A stretch of DNA of 64,000 nt from positions 1,176,001-1,240,000 of the forward strand of contig JAQFVV010006295.1 in NCBI GenBank assembly GCA_028023455.1. Reading direction: 5' to 3'. The notes beneath the pieces were generated by a model that searched no databases, had not been told where the DNA came from, and saw only the letters and a program-made list of their open reading frames with translations. This document shows, piece after piece, positions 1 through 13,238 of this stretch (position 1 is its first letter; each line of letters begins with the position of its first letter). The DNA is from Epiperipatus broadwayi (Eukaryota > Onychophora > Udeonychophora > Euonychophora > Peripatidae). The position numbers and the translations under genes are program-made.

Positions 1-415
1 TTAATTCATTTATATTAATGAAAAGCAATAAAACATTATTAAATATTTGTGTTTATTTGATAACAATTTAGTTTAATAACAGGTGGTCTGACTATATTAA
101 GAATATACTCAAACCTTTCTATTATACGTTTAAAAATAGTTATACACTAAATATTGATTTTATGATTTCATGCATCTAATAATTATCAAATAAGCTTAAT
201 TATTATGTTATTATTATTGAAATTTATTTATATAAATTTTTTTAAAATAGTAATATATTATAATAGTAACTATAACTCAATTAAATGGGTTACAAAAGGA
301 TTTATTATCACTATCATAGTAATAACATTTACTTAAGAGAAGGCAAACTATGTAAAAAAAATTTTTTTTAGATTCACTATCACAAAACTTAACATGCAGT
401 TCTGCAATCAGAAGG
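1..415. other. AT-rich sequence, nothing recognised
   Basis: Low-complexity AT-rich DNA with no frame, splice pair or repeat that I can support. It borders the tandem array that begins near 419. Confidence 0.5.
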
Positions 416-418
416 TTA

Positions 419-1712
419 CAATATATATATCAACAAATGGCGTTCTACCAAAAACACTGTCAAGCGTATGTTTACATAAACATCAGAGCAAGCATTCACT
501 GTCTCTAACTTTAATTCCACTTTCAGATCATGATTTCAAGCTATTTGCTATCATCAGTGAAAGACAAGAATAAGAAACTAGATCTAAACACAAACTCTGA
601 GCGTTTATGAAACAGTTTCTATTCAGTTTGCAAGCGTGAATCTTTTAGACACGTAATGTCTTCAAACTCAGCACAGCAAGCCAGATAACTATATGGGTCT
701 GATCTCAGTTCAGCATCACCACATAGTAGAAGCCTCTGCAATATATATCATTGCTAGAAAGACCTCAAAGGTACATTTATGAAAAACAACTTGAATGCTT
801 GCTCTGACGTTTATGTAAACATACGCTTGATGGTGTTTTTGGTAGAACGCCATCTGTTGACATAAATACAAGCGTTAGCAAGTTTTTAACTTGTTTTTTG
901 TTTTTCATAAATGTATCTTTGAGGTCTTCCTAGCAATGATTTATATTGCAGAGGCTTCTACTATGTGGTGATGCTGAACTGAGATCAGACCCATATAGCT
1001 ATCTGGCTTGCTATGCTGATATGCTGAGTTTGAAGACATTACGTGTCTAAAAGATTCACGCTTGCAAGCTGAATAGAAACTGTTTCATAAACGCTCAGAG
1101 TTTGTGTTTAGATCTAGTTTCTTATTCCTGTCTTTCACTGATGATAGCAAATAGCTTGAAATCATGATCTGAAAGTGAAATTAAAGTTAGAGATAGTGAA
1201 TGCTTGCTCTGACGTTTATGTAAACATACGCTTGATGGTGTTTTTGGTAGAACGCCATCTGTTGACATAAATACAAGCATTAGCAAGTTTTTAACTTGTT
1301 TTTTGTTTTTCATAAATGTACCTTTGAGGTCTTTCTAGCAATGATATATATTGCAGAGGCTTCTATTATGTGGTGATGCTGAACTGAGATCAGACCCGTA
1401 TAGCTATCTGGCTTCCTATGCTGAGTTTGAAGACATTGCGTGTCTAAAAGATTCACGCTTGCAAGCTGAATAGAAACTGTTTTATAAACGCTCAGAGTTT
1501 GTGTTTAGATCTAGTTTCTTATTCCTGTCTTTCACTGATGATAGCAAATAGCTTGAAATCATGATCTGAAAGTGGAATTAAAGTTAGAGATAGTGAATGC
1601 TTGCTCTGATGTTTATGTAAACATACGCTTGACGGTGTTTTTGGTAGAACGCCATCTGTTGACATAAATACAAGCGTTAGCAAGTTTTTAACTTGTTTTT
1701 TGTTTTTCATAT
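419..1712. repeat. ~400-bp tandem array with an inverted first unit
   Basis: The motif GAATGCTTGCTCTGACG recurs near 792, 1197 and 1594, giving a ~400-bp direct period. The stretch 419-785 is the same sequence in reverse complement, so the array opens with one inverted unit. A final partial unit ends in (TA)n at ~1712. Two direct units each contain a 63-codon minus-strand frame (1122-1313 and 1519-1710), but their three amino-acid differences and ordinary repeat context give no sign of a protein gene. Satellite-like or composite dispersed repeat; family unknown. Confidence 0.85.
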
Positions 1713-1718
1713 ATATAT

Positions 1719-1944
1719 ATTACTGATACATCATTGACATAACAATTTGTTTCTGTTATTTAATGTGAATTAGAAAATGGCAAGCATATACTACATTTAA
1801 AAAACTTAGGAATAATTGCTACTGTTTTTATAGTTATAAATATGCAATTATTCCTAACTTTTTTAAATCTAGTATGTGCCTGCAACTTTCTAATTCACAT
1901 TAATTTCAGAAATAAATTGTTATACCAATGTTGTAGCAGTAATA
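1719..1944. mobile_element. Palindromic MITE-like element with TA flanks
   Basis: A near-perfect inverted repeat. The left arm runs from TTACTGATACAT at ~1719 to TTAGGAATAATTGC at ~1818. The right arm mirrors it from 1844 (GCAATTATTCCTAA) to 1944 (GCAGTAATA). About 25 bases separate the arms. TA on both outer edges suits a Tc1/mariner-type nonautonomous element. It has no coding capacity and could fold as a ~100-bp hairpin. Confidence 0.75.
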
Positions 1945-3009
1945 TACACCTGGGTCTCTTTTTACGCAGACTTATTTAACACGATTTTGAAGTTACGCGA
2001 TTCACATTTCACCGGAAGTCGAACTCCGATAATGCGCTATTACTTTAAATAATAAATTTCGCACTTACATTATATTGAAAGTAATAGCACATTATTGGAA
2101 TTCGACTTTCATCTTAGTAATTTCAATATTTTCAGTGCTTTATAATAGTAAGATTTTATGCGATAATGAAATTAAAATCATGATTTCCACATTTTATGTA
2201 TACACACATTAAATTTTACAAGATTATAATGTAAATTTGTTCAAACATTGTGCATGTTAATTTTGCATTTTAAATCACATTCTGTTTTTGCTTTTTAAAA
2301 AAGAACGTAATCAATTATTAATCATTTAGTGTCCACAAGTTTATTTTTAAAAGGTCAGTAATAGCAGTGGGCACAATTAAATTTGACAATTAAAATCTGA
2401 TTTTTAATTGTAATTAACAATTTAAAAATTACTTATGGCGACTTGAAATTAATGTCATGTGAAATTTGATTTTTAAATGGAATTGAAAATTAAAAACAAA
2501 AATAAGAATTTAATTTTTAGTTGTTAGTTTCATAAACAATTAATAAAATCATTGTCTCAAAGATTAATTACTAATTACGTTGTCACCAGAAAACCATTGA
2601 CACAACATGAGTGTGAAGTTGGCGCTAGTTGTTTGCAAACGAACGTGTTTTTTGGCAAATAGCTATAATAATTAAAACGTGTATAAAAATGTAAATTACT
2701 GTACTGTAAATTATGCATAAAAATATATTATTTTGAATAAAATTAAATATTATAGTTAAAAAAAGTTTGTCTTGTATCAATTTTTTTCAAATTTGAAATT
2801 TTTTATTAGTCATATTTTATTTCCTTTTTTTTTTTTTTGCGCGAGTTTTAAAGTAATTTTACGTTGGTGCTTTGCTTTTATGCGAATTTTGAAAAATCAC
2901 AGACTGCATCCCCCCCTTTTCAATGTAAGTTACGTCTATTTTTGCGCGATTTCATTTGCGTGTGTTTTCTGAGGAACCTATCTATCACGTTAAACGAGAC
3001 CCAGGTGTA
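1945..3009. mobile_element. Nonautonomous TIR element (CACCTGGGTCTC ends, TA duplication)
   Basis: CACCTGGGTCTC at 1947-1958 is mirrored by GAGACCCAGGTG at 2996-3007, each followed outward by TA. Similarity continues inward a few bases (TTTNACG), for a terminal inverted repeat of about 20 bp. The ~1.06-kb interior holds a second inverted repeat (2014-2047 against 2077-2110) and a plus-strand frame of 66 codons that looks accidental. TIRs plus TA flanks indicate a Tc1/mariner/pogo-superfamily nonautonomous element; the exact family is not determined. Confidence 0.7.
2014..2110. repeat. Internal inverted repeat of the TIR element
   Basis: The left arm 2014-2047 begins GGAAGTCGAACTCCGATAAT. It pairs with 2077-2110, which ends GGAATTCGACTTTC, with about five mismatches over 34 bp and a ~29-base loop. 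It lies wholly inside the TIR element. Confidence 0.7.
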
Positions 3010-3012
3010 TAT

Positions 3013-5150
3013 GCAAACAATGTTCTTACAATTGTGTGTATAAACAGTTGAAAAGTATAATAATAATCATTTAATTAGACTTGCTGCCTATTATTAACAG
3101 TTGTAATCTGATATTTTCTGATGTCTTAATTTCATATTAGGTAAAGCAAAAATGATTAACAGGTCAGCCTTTTATTATATTTCCATTTACCAGCTTTGAT
3201 ATCTAGCAATAAATATATTCTTGTCATATCTGATCTGCAAATATGTTCAATATGATTGTTGCACAACAGATACTTCCATTTTCAGAAAATATATCAAAAC
3301 TTTTTCTTTTCAGAGTAGAAACCATATTAGAAATTTATTAAACCTGAAAGTTTTGTCCCTCTTTTGGGCAGATATTTATGAAACATCTTAAATTTTTTAA
3401 TTACTGATTTCTTTAATGAAAAAACTTGATGAATTTTAGAACAATAGATTGAATCTCACAAAACTAAGGCATTGTTAAGAAAATTGAATAAATATATTTA
3501 TAGCAAGTTAGACATGTTTATGCTAAAATGTAGAAATAAAAAAATTGGGGTGTATAACTTTGGAACTATTTTATGTGGTTCTTGTAAATAATATCAATCT
3601 CAACATCATTTTAGTATGGTTGTCAAGTTTGATGACAGTATTTTCAAAATTATCATTACAAAAAGTACACAGTAATTGTATTGATTATTAATAATCATTA
3701 GTTTATATACGAACTAATGAATATTTTCGTATTAATAATTTGATAAGAAAAACTTTTACTTATTAATGAATAATATTATCACTACACTATTCTCATATAA
3801 GATAGGGTAGGAACTGGTTTCTATCCATTTTTAACACCTTGTGGAAGGATATAATCACAAACATATGATCAAAGACAGTTTAATGAATGATTAATAAAAA
3901 TTATTAATATTTTATTTATTAAGTATAATTTTTTTTTTTTGCTTTCTTTCAATAAATTTAATTTAATAAATCTGATTTAATATTATGTCAATCTCAACAT
4001 CATTTCATCTGCCATGCAGGAAAATGTAGATATCACTAATTTGATCTCTTACAAATATTGCTTCTGTCAACATTATCAAATTGCAATTGAGTTAGTAGCA
4101 AAGACATTTTATAATTTCAAAGAATATTTTATGATTTTATTTTTTTAGATTAATATATGTGCAATTTCATAAGTAGATATGTTTTTAATTGTTGTTTTCA
4201 ATTTTAATGATTAAATTATAATTTGTATGAATTATAATTAAATTATAATTTTTGTAGGAATGAATTAAAAAAATAAAAATAACGTGAGAAAAATCTATTC
4301 TTAAATGATGATAGAATATATATATATATATATTGCATAAATTTAGGATATAAGTGATTTGCTTGTTTATGAAGTGTATTTTTATTTAAAAAAATATAAT
4401 AAAGAGATATTTCTCCAATTTAACAACTGAAGATAAATAGCCAAAGAAAGACAACTTGTGCATAAATTTATTATCAACACAAAATAGTTCTTTCTCTTAA
4501 ACAAAATTATGAAATTGAAGCTTTTGTAAGAGCAACTTTTGTTATTATTGAAAATAGAGCCAAAACATAACAATTATTTGCAGATGGGAAATTTATCAAA
4601 GAGTGTTTGAAAGAATTAAATGGAATCCATTAACAGTGGGTTGAAATTATTAGTTAAAATTTGAACAATCAATTAATGGCCTTTTACAAGATGAATTAAT
4701 ATGATATTCTATTGCATTTTATGCAAATAGGGTCAAAATAGGTGTAATACATTTATTTATATTTATAAAAAAAAACATCCATAAAAATTTTGAAATTATT
4801 GAAAAATTTTGGTAACAAAAGTAATCAAATCATAAACAACTAACTATAGGTGATATTTTTAGAAGTTAGCATTCAATAAATTCATATAATTAACAACTGA
4901 TGGAATTCAGATATGGATAAGTATAAAAAATGGATTATAAAAAAACATTAAGATTTGTTCATAAATATTTTTCAGAGCATGCCTTTATTATCCATATATT
5001 GAATAATTGTCAGCAAATATTTTTTTTTCCAATTAAGTCATGTTACATCAACAATAATCAAAGTTATATAATTTTCTACTTCTTTTCCTATATATTGATT
5101 TCTACTTTAACATATCATACCATTTACACCTTTTTTAAACCCTTTATCAA
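3013..5150. other. AT-rich stretch without recognisable genes
   Basis: Mostly A/T-rich noncoding sequence with scattered short duplications such as TTAATAA motifs and a (TA)n run near 4316-4332. I see no splice-flanked open frame and no transposon protein remains. Confidence 0.45.
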
Positions 5151-5159
5151 TACTTTTAT

Positions 5160-5215
5160 TTATATCAAACTAACGTTTCGACTGTCCTGTGGTCATCATC
5201 AGAGCTACAATATAC
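5160..5215. repeat. Dispersed TTTCGACTGTC repeat, copy 1
   Basis: Contains CGTTTCGACTGTCCTGTGG followed by TCATCATCAGAGC. The same arrangement (CGTTTCGACTGTC, then CTTCTTCAGAGC) recurs at 50832-50868, and in altered form in the centre of the palindrome at 47966-48168. It is therefore a dispersed family core, here without clear outer inverted repeats. Confidence 0.6.
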
Positions 5216-8200
5216 AAATATATAATTATTCAATTAATACACTTATCCACATATTCATATACATAATTAAATACACAATATAAACATAAATAAATATATA
5301 TTTTAATCTGACCATTATAAATAATCATTTCCCATTTTATTATTTTACTCTTTAAATAATTCTATCAATATTTATTTTATATCACTGATTTTTTACCAGA
5401 TCAAAAATATAAATATACATTGTTTATACAAAAAAATAATAAAATAAACAATATATAAATGTACAATAAATAAATATGTATAAAAATAAAAAAAAAATAT
5501 TATTGCAATATATTGCTCACCCAATCATAAAAAACAAAAAAGCAAGCCTTCTATCAACAAATGTTTCCTAACTTCCCTTTTAAAACTTTAACTATCCTTA
5601 GATTGACCTGGAGAGGAAGTTTATTATAAAACAGGGCTCCATTAAAACTTCAAATCTTGAAATAATCAAATTACTATTACTCCCCCCCCCTTTTGGTAGT
5701 TTGAAACGAAATAAAATCTAATTAAAATAAAATCTTGGACTTTCTCTTTCAAAAGTTTTTTATCTTGGATAATAAATGTTGAAAATGAAACCTCGGAGGT
5801 TTTGAATATTGTAGACGGAGGTGTAATTAAGTATTAGTCAATATAAATAGCCTAACTTTTGAATTCAACACCTATGATAATAGGCTTATGTTTAAAGGAG
5901 AGAAAAAAAATCTACTGTAATTGATGATTTTTGACATTGAAATATTTTTTGAAACACCATCAACAGAGCCGCATTTCTAAAAACTTTTTTAAGGTTTGAA
6001 ACCTGGTCTTGGAAGGCTAGTTTAACTTTTAGCAGTTCATTATTATCAGAAGTTCTTGATTAACTTGTAATTCATTGAATTTATTGGCACTTTTTTTTTG
6101 TACTTCACAGTTGATTAATTTTTATACTTAAATGTATTCATTTTAGTGTTTTTTTAATTTCTTACACCAATAATTAATAATGATTATCATGAGAAATAAA
6201 ATAATCAGTTCTATAGAAAACGAAAGGAAAATATATGCAATTTTAATAATTGCAATTGTAATATTGAACATTATCTCTCAAATAAATATATCATTCATAA
6301 TTATAAAAAATAATATTATTTTTTTCTTTCATCAAAATGTTAATAAATGTCTATAATTTTTTTATCTATTTCTTCAGTAATTTTCCGCTTGGGTGTGTCA
6401 CATTCATGCAAACAAAGACACACACACATTAGTCTATTAATCCTTTTTTCTCAATATAAAAATACTATTTTCTTTCATAAAAATTAATCTTAAATTTTTT
6501 CTATAAAGTAAAATTTTCTACAGGCATCTTCCGGAAATCAATTTTCATTACAACAATATGTTTATTCAAGATGTTATATATTATAAATTATTTTTATTTA
6601 GAATTAAATTTCAAATAATGTGGCCATTAATTGTTATCTATTTAAATCACTTTTTAAAAAAATCCAAAATATTAATCCTATTTATTTAATTTTTTAAACA
6701 GCTAGAATCATAACATATTTGATTGAATATCACAATATGGAAATCTACAATGAAGTTGTGAATTACTATGTTATATTTTATTCCAAACCCCCTGCATATA
6801 ATAAATTTATTTTGTTGACAAACCTTGATTATAGTGCAATAAGTGTTGTTTATTGAACTGTAAATGAACAGTACAGTTCTTCAACATGCATTTATATGTA
6901 TAAAATACATTTAAACACACATATATATATATTTCAGTATTCTGCATATTCAGTCATTCATAATTCTTTTTCATCACATTTAAATAGCTGTTTTAGATAT
7001 TTCTTTAATAATTTTTTTAAATGCTAGCAAAAATATAGTGGCAGCTTCATTATTGGCAGATGCAACTTCATTAGTCACTTTAATATTTTTGTAATAGTTT
7101 TGGAATATACATATATACAGTCACTCCCTATTTAGAGTAAATAGCTTGGAATTGTGTGATTCAGATTCTTGGCTAAATTCTTAATAGAGACTTAAAGGGT
7201 TTCTGATATAATACTATCCTTAAAGGATTTCTGATATAATACTATCTATTTAATGCATTACACTGGTCTAAACATATTTTTTATTTCTCAAAGTAGTCTG
7301 GAAGTATTTGAAAAATAATGTTTTTTAATGTGTGTCATTTTTTTCCACCACTTCTAAATATGCAAAAAAGAATAAAGATACATTTTTTCATTCCAGAGAT
7401 TAAAAAAAAAATCACAAGAAGCGAGATCGAGTGAAATCAGCTGATAGATAAGCTGGAATATGCTAAATTTTTAATTGAAAAGTGTTTAACACTCAAGGTT
7501 TTGAGAGATAGCACTTTCTGGAGGTGGGGTTTGGACTCTTTCTTCAAAACAGGATGTTTATGTTTTATTGCATCATGTAAATGTTTTATAATTTGCAGAT
7601 AAAATGCTTGTTCGTTATGAAGTAATTTGAGAAAAAAATGCTATTTGCTTTAAAAAAAAAAAAAGAAATCAGCATTGATTTTGGAGTTTTGAGGGAAATG
7701 GTGAATTTAACATTTTAATTAAACCACTCATAAACTTATGTTTTTATGAAGTCAGTTTTCTTGTAATCTGATCCAAGCATTACATCTTTTTTTCCATGTC
7801 ATTTTCTGTAAATGAAAATAGAATTTCATATTGTTGAACTTTTCAGATATTATAAAAATATTGACAAAAATGCCAAATGCACTTTACAAAACAATGTGTT
7901 ATGTGCCCCTGCGATTTCACTTGGTCATGTTATTTGGCAGATTGATTCAGAAGAGTTTCTTCGAGATGTATATAAGAGTAGAACAGACACGCAAATCAGA
8001 GAATGATTCCAGTTATTTTGGGCCCTTGTATATCTCAGATACTTGCAACTTTTTTAATTTTTTTTTGATTTTGGCCTTTATATTTTTATGTTACTTTAAT
8101 TAATAATTTCTAGATTGTCATTGAATATATAAATATAATAACAGTAGCAGAGTTTATCCATTTCAGCATGTACTGTTAAGAATGTATATGCAATTTTTTG

Positions 8201-8590
8201 ATAGTAATCTTCATAGGATTAATACAATGAAATTTCTATCTAAAAATCCCTTGTAAGAAAATGAGAAATAAATGATAGATACAAGAAAACAATAGAACTA
8301 AGAACATTTTTTATTTCTGAGATAAGAAAGCAAACAATAGAGATGGGAAAATGATGATATACAAGGGAACAAGTGGAAGATATATGTCAGTCTTACTTTA
8401 TTGTGATTTTTAAAACAATAAATTTAAAAAAAAAATCAAAATTATTATTTTATAGCAGATATGTATTCAATTTCAGCTAAATATAATCTATATGTAACCA
8501 AAAGAGAATGTACACAACCATTTCTTTAAAAATTATCATTCAATTTAATAATAATAATTTCTTTTATTTAAAAAGTTAATAATTTAGTAA
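5216..8590. other. AT-rich stretch without recognisable genes
   Basis: A/T-rich noncoding sequence. It contains C9 at 5682-5690, a short direct duplication of TTTCTGATATAATACTATC at ~7200-7247, and overlapping 64- and 90-codon plus-strand frames at 7812-8103 that match nothing I recognise and overlap in two frames. The segment 8601-8640 resembles the flank of the MITE copies at 48667 and 57703. Confidence 0.45.
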
Positions 8591-8790
8591 CTTTCAAACT
8601 TCATACGATCACCATTTTTTATGCTCTCACAAGCTAATTTAATAACTTCAAAATCTTAAATATTTACTGAGTTTAATTTGTACAAAAATTATTTATTTTC
8701 CATATTTTTTAGTTTTTAATAATATAATTACGGATCATAGTAACATATGAATTTAGTCATTTTAATGCATTTGGAAATATTTCATATGCA

Positions 8791-9731
8791 TTTTTATATT
8801 GGACTATTTCCATCATCTACAATGTGTGTTGAATGTCTTTAGAAGAATTTAATTTTTATTTAAATATTCCAAATACATTCAACTGTTAGTAATATCACAG
8901 CAAACAGGTTAGTGTATGCACCAACTGTTAGTAATATCACAGCAAACATGTTAGTATATATGCACTAACTGTTAGTAATATCACAGCAAACATGTTAGTA
9001 TATATGCACTAACTGTTAGTAATATCACAGCAAACAAGTTAGTATATATGCACTAACTATTAGTAATATCACAGCAAACATGTTAGTATATATGCACTAA
9101 CTGTTAGTAATATCACAGCAAACAAGTTAGTATATATGCACTAACTGTTAGTAATCTCACAGCAAACAGGTTAGTATATACCAACTGTTAGTAATATCAC
9201 AGCAAACATGTTAGTATATATGCACTAACTGTTAGTAATGTCACAGCAAACAAGTTAGTATATATGCACTAACTGTCAGTAATGTCACAGCAAACAGGTT
9301 AGTATATACCAACTGTTAGTAATATCACAGCAAACAAGTTAGTATATGCACCAACTGTTAGTAATATCACAGCAAACAGGTTAGTGTATGTGCTAACTGT
9401 TAGTAATATCACAGCAAACAAGTTAGTATATATGCACTAATTGTTAGTAATGTCATAGCAAACAGGTTAGTATATACCAACTGTTAATAATATCACTGTA
9501 AACAAGTTAATATATGCACCAACTGTTAGTAATGTCACCGCAAACAGGTTAGTGTATTATTAACCTGTTTGCGGTGACATTACTAACAGTTAGAGCATAT
9601 ACTAACCTGCTTGCTGTGATATTACTAACAGTTGATACATACACTACAGTTGAATGTATTTGGAATATTTAAATTCTTGTAAAGACATTCAACACACATA
9701 TTAGATGATGGAAATAGTCCAATATAAAAAT
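8791..9731. mobile_element. Inverted-repeat element with a minisatellite core
   Basis: The left arm 8791-8886 includes TATTGGACTATTTCCATCAT and CAAATACATTCAACTGT. The right arm 9646-9731 carries the reverse complement, ending GATGGAAATAGTCCAATATA. Between them sits a 44-bp tandem array. The last two minisatellite units (~9556-9640) are themselves inverted relative to the rest, so the element is partly a foldback. Inverted repeats enclosing a satellite core are a known design of some nonautonomous DNA transposons (for example molluscan pearl-type or Helentron-related elements); I infer only the architecture, not the family. Confidence 0.7.
8880..9556. repeat. 44-bp minisatellite, about 16 units
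   Basis: The unit contains CTAACTGTTAGTAATATCAC, then AGCAAACAAGTTAGTATATA, then TGCA. Counting the CAGCAAAC core gives about 16 direct units, several shortened to 36-41 bp by loss of the TATATGCA end. Units differ at a few bases only, consistent with recent expansion. Confidence 0.9.
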
Positions 9732-9739
9732 ACAACTAG

Positions 9740-12700
9740 AACACCATCATCACAAACCTTCAGGAAAACATTTCATATGCATCTTTGTACTTTACTCTTT
9801 ATTGATTGTTTTCACTTTCTTTCCTGCACATTTTTTTGTTATTATTTCATTGTAGTTTTTATTTTAATAATTCATTCAAACAACCACTTGTATTTGTATG
9901 CAAATAGATATGGATTAGTAGTAGTGGATGAATAATAAAGCTAATGGATAATCATTCAATAGACATTCTGGAACATTTTATAGAATTTTAAGGGAGCCAC
10001 AGAACTACTATTGAAAATGTCAAATAATAAACATGACAAATAATAGGAAATGACAGTAAAGGGAAAAAAGTAATGCGTGTTTTGAACAAAAGTAATATCC
10101 TGTAATGTGCATATTTTGTGTATTTATTTGGAACAAAATTAAATAAAATTAATGTCTGTTAGTGTATTTTTATTGAAATAATAATACAATTGACATTTTA
10201 ATGAATGAATAGTAGGATGAAAGTTATGAAATGTATCAATTTTCTAAATCTCTCTGTACACAATACAAATGTGGATTGTATTGCAGAGCAGATACGTAAG
10301 CTTGAATCTCCATTTTTATCACAAAAATAAATAAGTTTATAGGTATAAGACATGGAAAAAGAGAATAATATTTGGTAAAAAGAGCATACCATCGAATATT
10401 TATATTCGAAATATTAAAGAGATTGTTTATGGAATTACAATCAAGTCTTTGTATTCATGTAAGAATTGTAATTCTTTTAATCAAAAATATATTCCTCTAG
10501 AACAAAATTAGTTGACAACTAAAACATTTAACTATATCTTGTGAAATTAAGAGTCATGGCTGTCATACGAGATCAAATTATTGGCTTACATGAGTTTACC
10601 TTGGCAGAAAAAATATTTATAGAATATGATCTTTTTATTTATTGTTGTTATTCTTTTGTATGGAGAGACAAATCATGGTTTGAATAATGCACATTCTGTG
10701 GATTTTTCTTCCAAACAGGTATTGTATGCTAGTCATATGACATATAGAGTCTTGTAGAACATGATATCAATAGCATGGGTAACATGAATTTATTTGAAAA
10801 GAACTATTACTGAAAGAAAGCCATATAGTTTTGAATTAAATAATTTTTAAATAACAAAACAGTAGAAGATCATTTCTGTTTATTATTGTCTTGCCAGATA
10901 AAAACAATTAATTATAACATCTTTAAAAATATATTTAAAATGAGAATATTTATGAATGAACAAGTAAATATGTCCTCCTTCCCCCCCCCCCCCAATAAAA
11001 ATAATATAAAAATTGGGTAGTTTTAATGAATGAGTAATAGATTTTTTTTCTCTTCTTAATTAAACAACATTTGTATTAAGATGTTGTTTTAATATTCCTA
11101 GTAAAGATGTAAATAAGGAGAAGTTTCATTTTATTTTTTGAAAAAAAAGTACAAACTCTTTTGTTGTTTGATTTTAAATAATAAATGTCTAATTTGGAGC
11201 AATATTTATTTTGAAAAATGACAGTCTTTAAGTTTATTTATACAAATGTCTACTATCACATTTTTTTATGAGAAATTATCTTCCACCATTTAAACTGCTA
11301 AAGTTTTTTTTATTTTGAAAAATGACCACCTATAACTATTTAATGGAAATTAATGAATTACACATTTACGTTTTTTGTAAGGAATAATCTTCCAACAAAC
11401 TGTGCAATTCTGTCCATTTACAAAATGTTATTTCTTAGCATTATTGATGTGAATGGAACCTTGAATCATGTTCCAATGAATCACTACTCTCTTTTGACAA
11501 TCCTAAATGAAACATCACCATTGTTTGACCATAAAATTAGCACCAAAAACATTTTGACTAATAACTTTCTCCTCATGAGAATATTATCTAATATTTACTT
11601 ATAAATTTAAAGATTATTTCCTTTTTAGAAGTTTATAAATGTGTTTAATTTGGTCTTTATATACTCATTTGTTTGTGCCATCAACTTTCATTACTGTCAG
11701 ACTAATACATAAGTAGCTTTTTGTATTAAGATGTTATTTTTATTTTATTTGTATTTGTGACCAGTAGGGATGGGGGAAAGCAGAAAATTTATAAATGTTG
11801 GGGAGTTCTAATAAATTAGTATCCTTTCCCTCAACAACAGTTGCACTAAAATGTTGTTTTAATATTTATAATAAATTTACAAATAGTGAGAAATTTAATT
11901 TATTTATTTTAAAAAAAAATCTCTATATGCTTTGTTATTGGATTTTAAATAATAAAGATCAAATTTGAGCATTCTTTTGGGTTAAGATGTTTTTATTTTA
12001 CTTGTATTTGTATTTTTAAGAAATATTAGAAATAATAAACACAAATTATAACAATTTTTTTTTTTTTTTTACAAACATGTCAAATTTCAATACTTGTGAT
12101 CTGTAATCAGGCAAAAAAAAAGAAGATATTAAATGCTTATCCTTGTGATGTGTAAATATAAGGGAAAAAATGTCTCTACAATACAAATGCTTTGTTGTTT
12201 TGGAATCTGAAGCTGTGTCTTTTAATTAAGAAGTAATTGCCAGTGAGATTTTGTATAACTTGTTTTTGATTTGTAACCTTTATTTTATAAAAAAAAATTA
12301 TATAATTAAATTTGTATTTGTACAACTAATTCATATAACCTGTATTTTTTTTTTTTAAAGTTATTTTGTACAACTAAATTTATATTTGTACAATTAATTC
12401 ATTTTTTTCTTTCTGTTTTATTTGTTTAATTAAATATCTAAATTTTTTAGCTATCTGTCAACAGTAGTCATTCTGCAAAAAGTACTCATATTTTACTTTT
12501 ATTTAATTTTTGGTTATGTAACACATAACTTTATTTTTATTTGTAAACAAAAAAAAAACGTAATCTCATTACTTCTTCTATTTATTGCTTAGTATTTTGT
12601 AGTGGTTTAGTGACTCCCCAAACATTTACAAAAATTGCACAATGCCTATTAAATGATTAACATCTAATGATTAACTGAATGATAAATAATTGTAGTTTTT

Positions 12701-12767
12701 AAGAGCTTGTAATTATATATCTATGTACCTCTATTTAATTATTTTATAATTTTTATTGTTGTTTCAG
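9740..12767. other. AT-rich stretch without recognisable genes
   Basis: Noncoding AT-rich sequence including C13 at 10981-10993. Short open frames at 10198-10392 (minus) and 11353-11604 (plus) resemble no family I know and lack paired splice signals. The 5' exons of gene A may lie here or beyond the left edge, but I found none with convincing signals. Confidence 0.4.
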
Positions 12768-12824
12768 GTTTTCCAGGCAAGTTTCTTCTGAAACAGGTCG
12801 GATTTGTGAAGACGACCGGTTGAG
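12768..12824 (+). CDS. Gene A candidate exon (most upstream found)
   Basis: The acceptor TTTTATTGTTGTTTCAG precedes 57 bases read as one base, 18 codons and two bases (residues begin FSRQVSSETG and end CEDDRL). The donor used is GAG|GTATTG, which leaves AG to join the first A of the 24778 exon as an Arg codon. A stronger-looking donor, ATT|GTGAGT, lies five bases downstream but would break the frame to the next exon, so either the weaker donor is used or an unseen exon intervenes. A rival frame also stays open until a TGA near the 3' edge. Local GC is higher than the surroundings. No initiator Met is present, so at least one upstream exon is missing. Product not recognised. Confidence 0.4.
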
Positions 12825-13238
12825 GTATTGTGAGTATTTATTTATTTAACTGTATATGAAGTTGACAAGAACTGTTTAAAGACGCTTAAAATTATTTAGA
12901 ATTTTGAATATTCATTCTCAAAAATAAAATTAAAAAATGATATAAGAAATTTGAGATGTAATAAATATTTTTTTAATTTAACATTTTTGTCTCATTCAGC
13001 TAAATATTATCAGTTAAGAAACACTACTACAAAACTAATTAATAGAAAATATCTTTATAATCTATTATTCATAGGCCAAACCAGGGCTTGGGTTTATTTA
13101 ATTGCTTTACTTAGCTGTCTTTTTTTTTTAAATTACAAAAAAAAAAAAAATCTTTCCTAAGTTTTTCTCTATTTTTCTCTATTATGTGATTTTCAAATAA
13201 TATTATAATATTCAATATGAAACAATTCCCATTAAAAC

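Noticed and set aside
1122-1710. Repeated 63-codon minus-strand frame in the 400-bp array
   Set aside because: The two copies differ only by amino-acid-changing substitutions, the frame is a by-product of the tandem repeat, and the inverted unit does not keep it intact.
4930-5283. 117-codon plus-strand frame
   Set aside because: Almost entirely Ile, Tyr, Phe, Asn and Thr from AT-rich DNA; it runs through a dispersed repeat core and shows no conserved motif.
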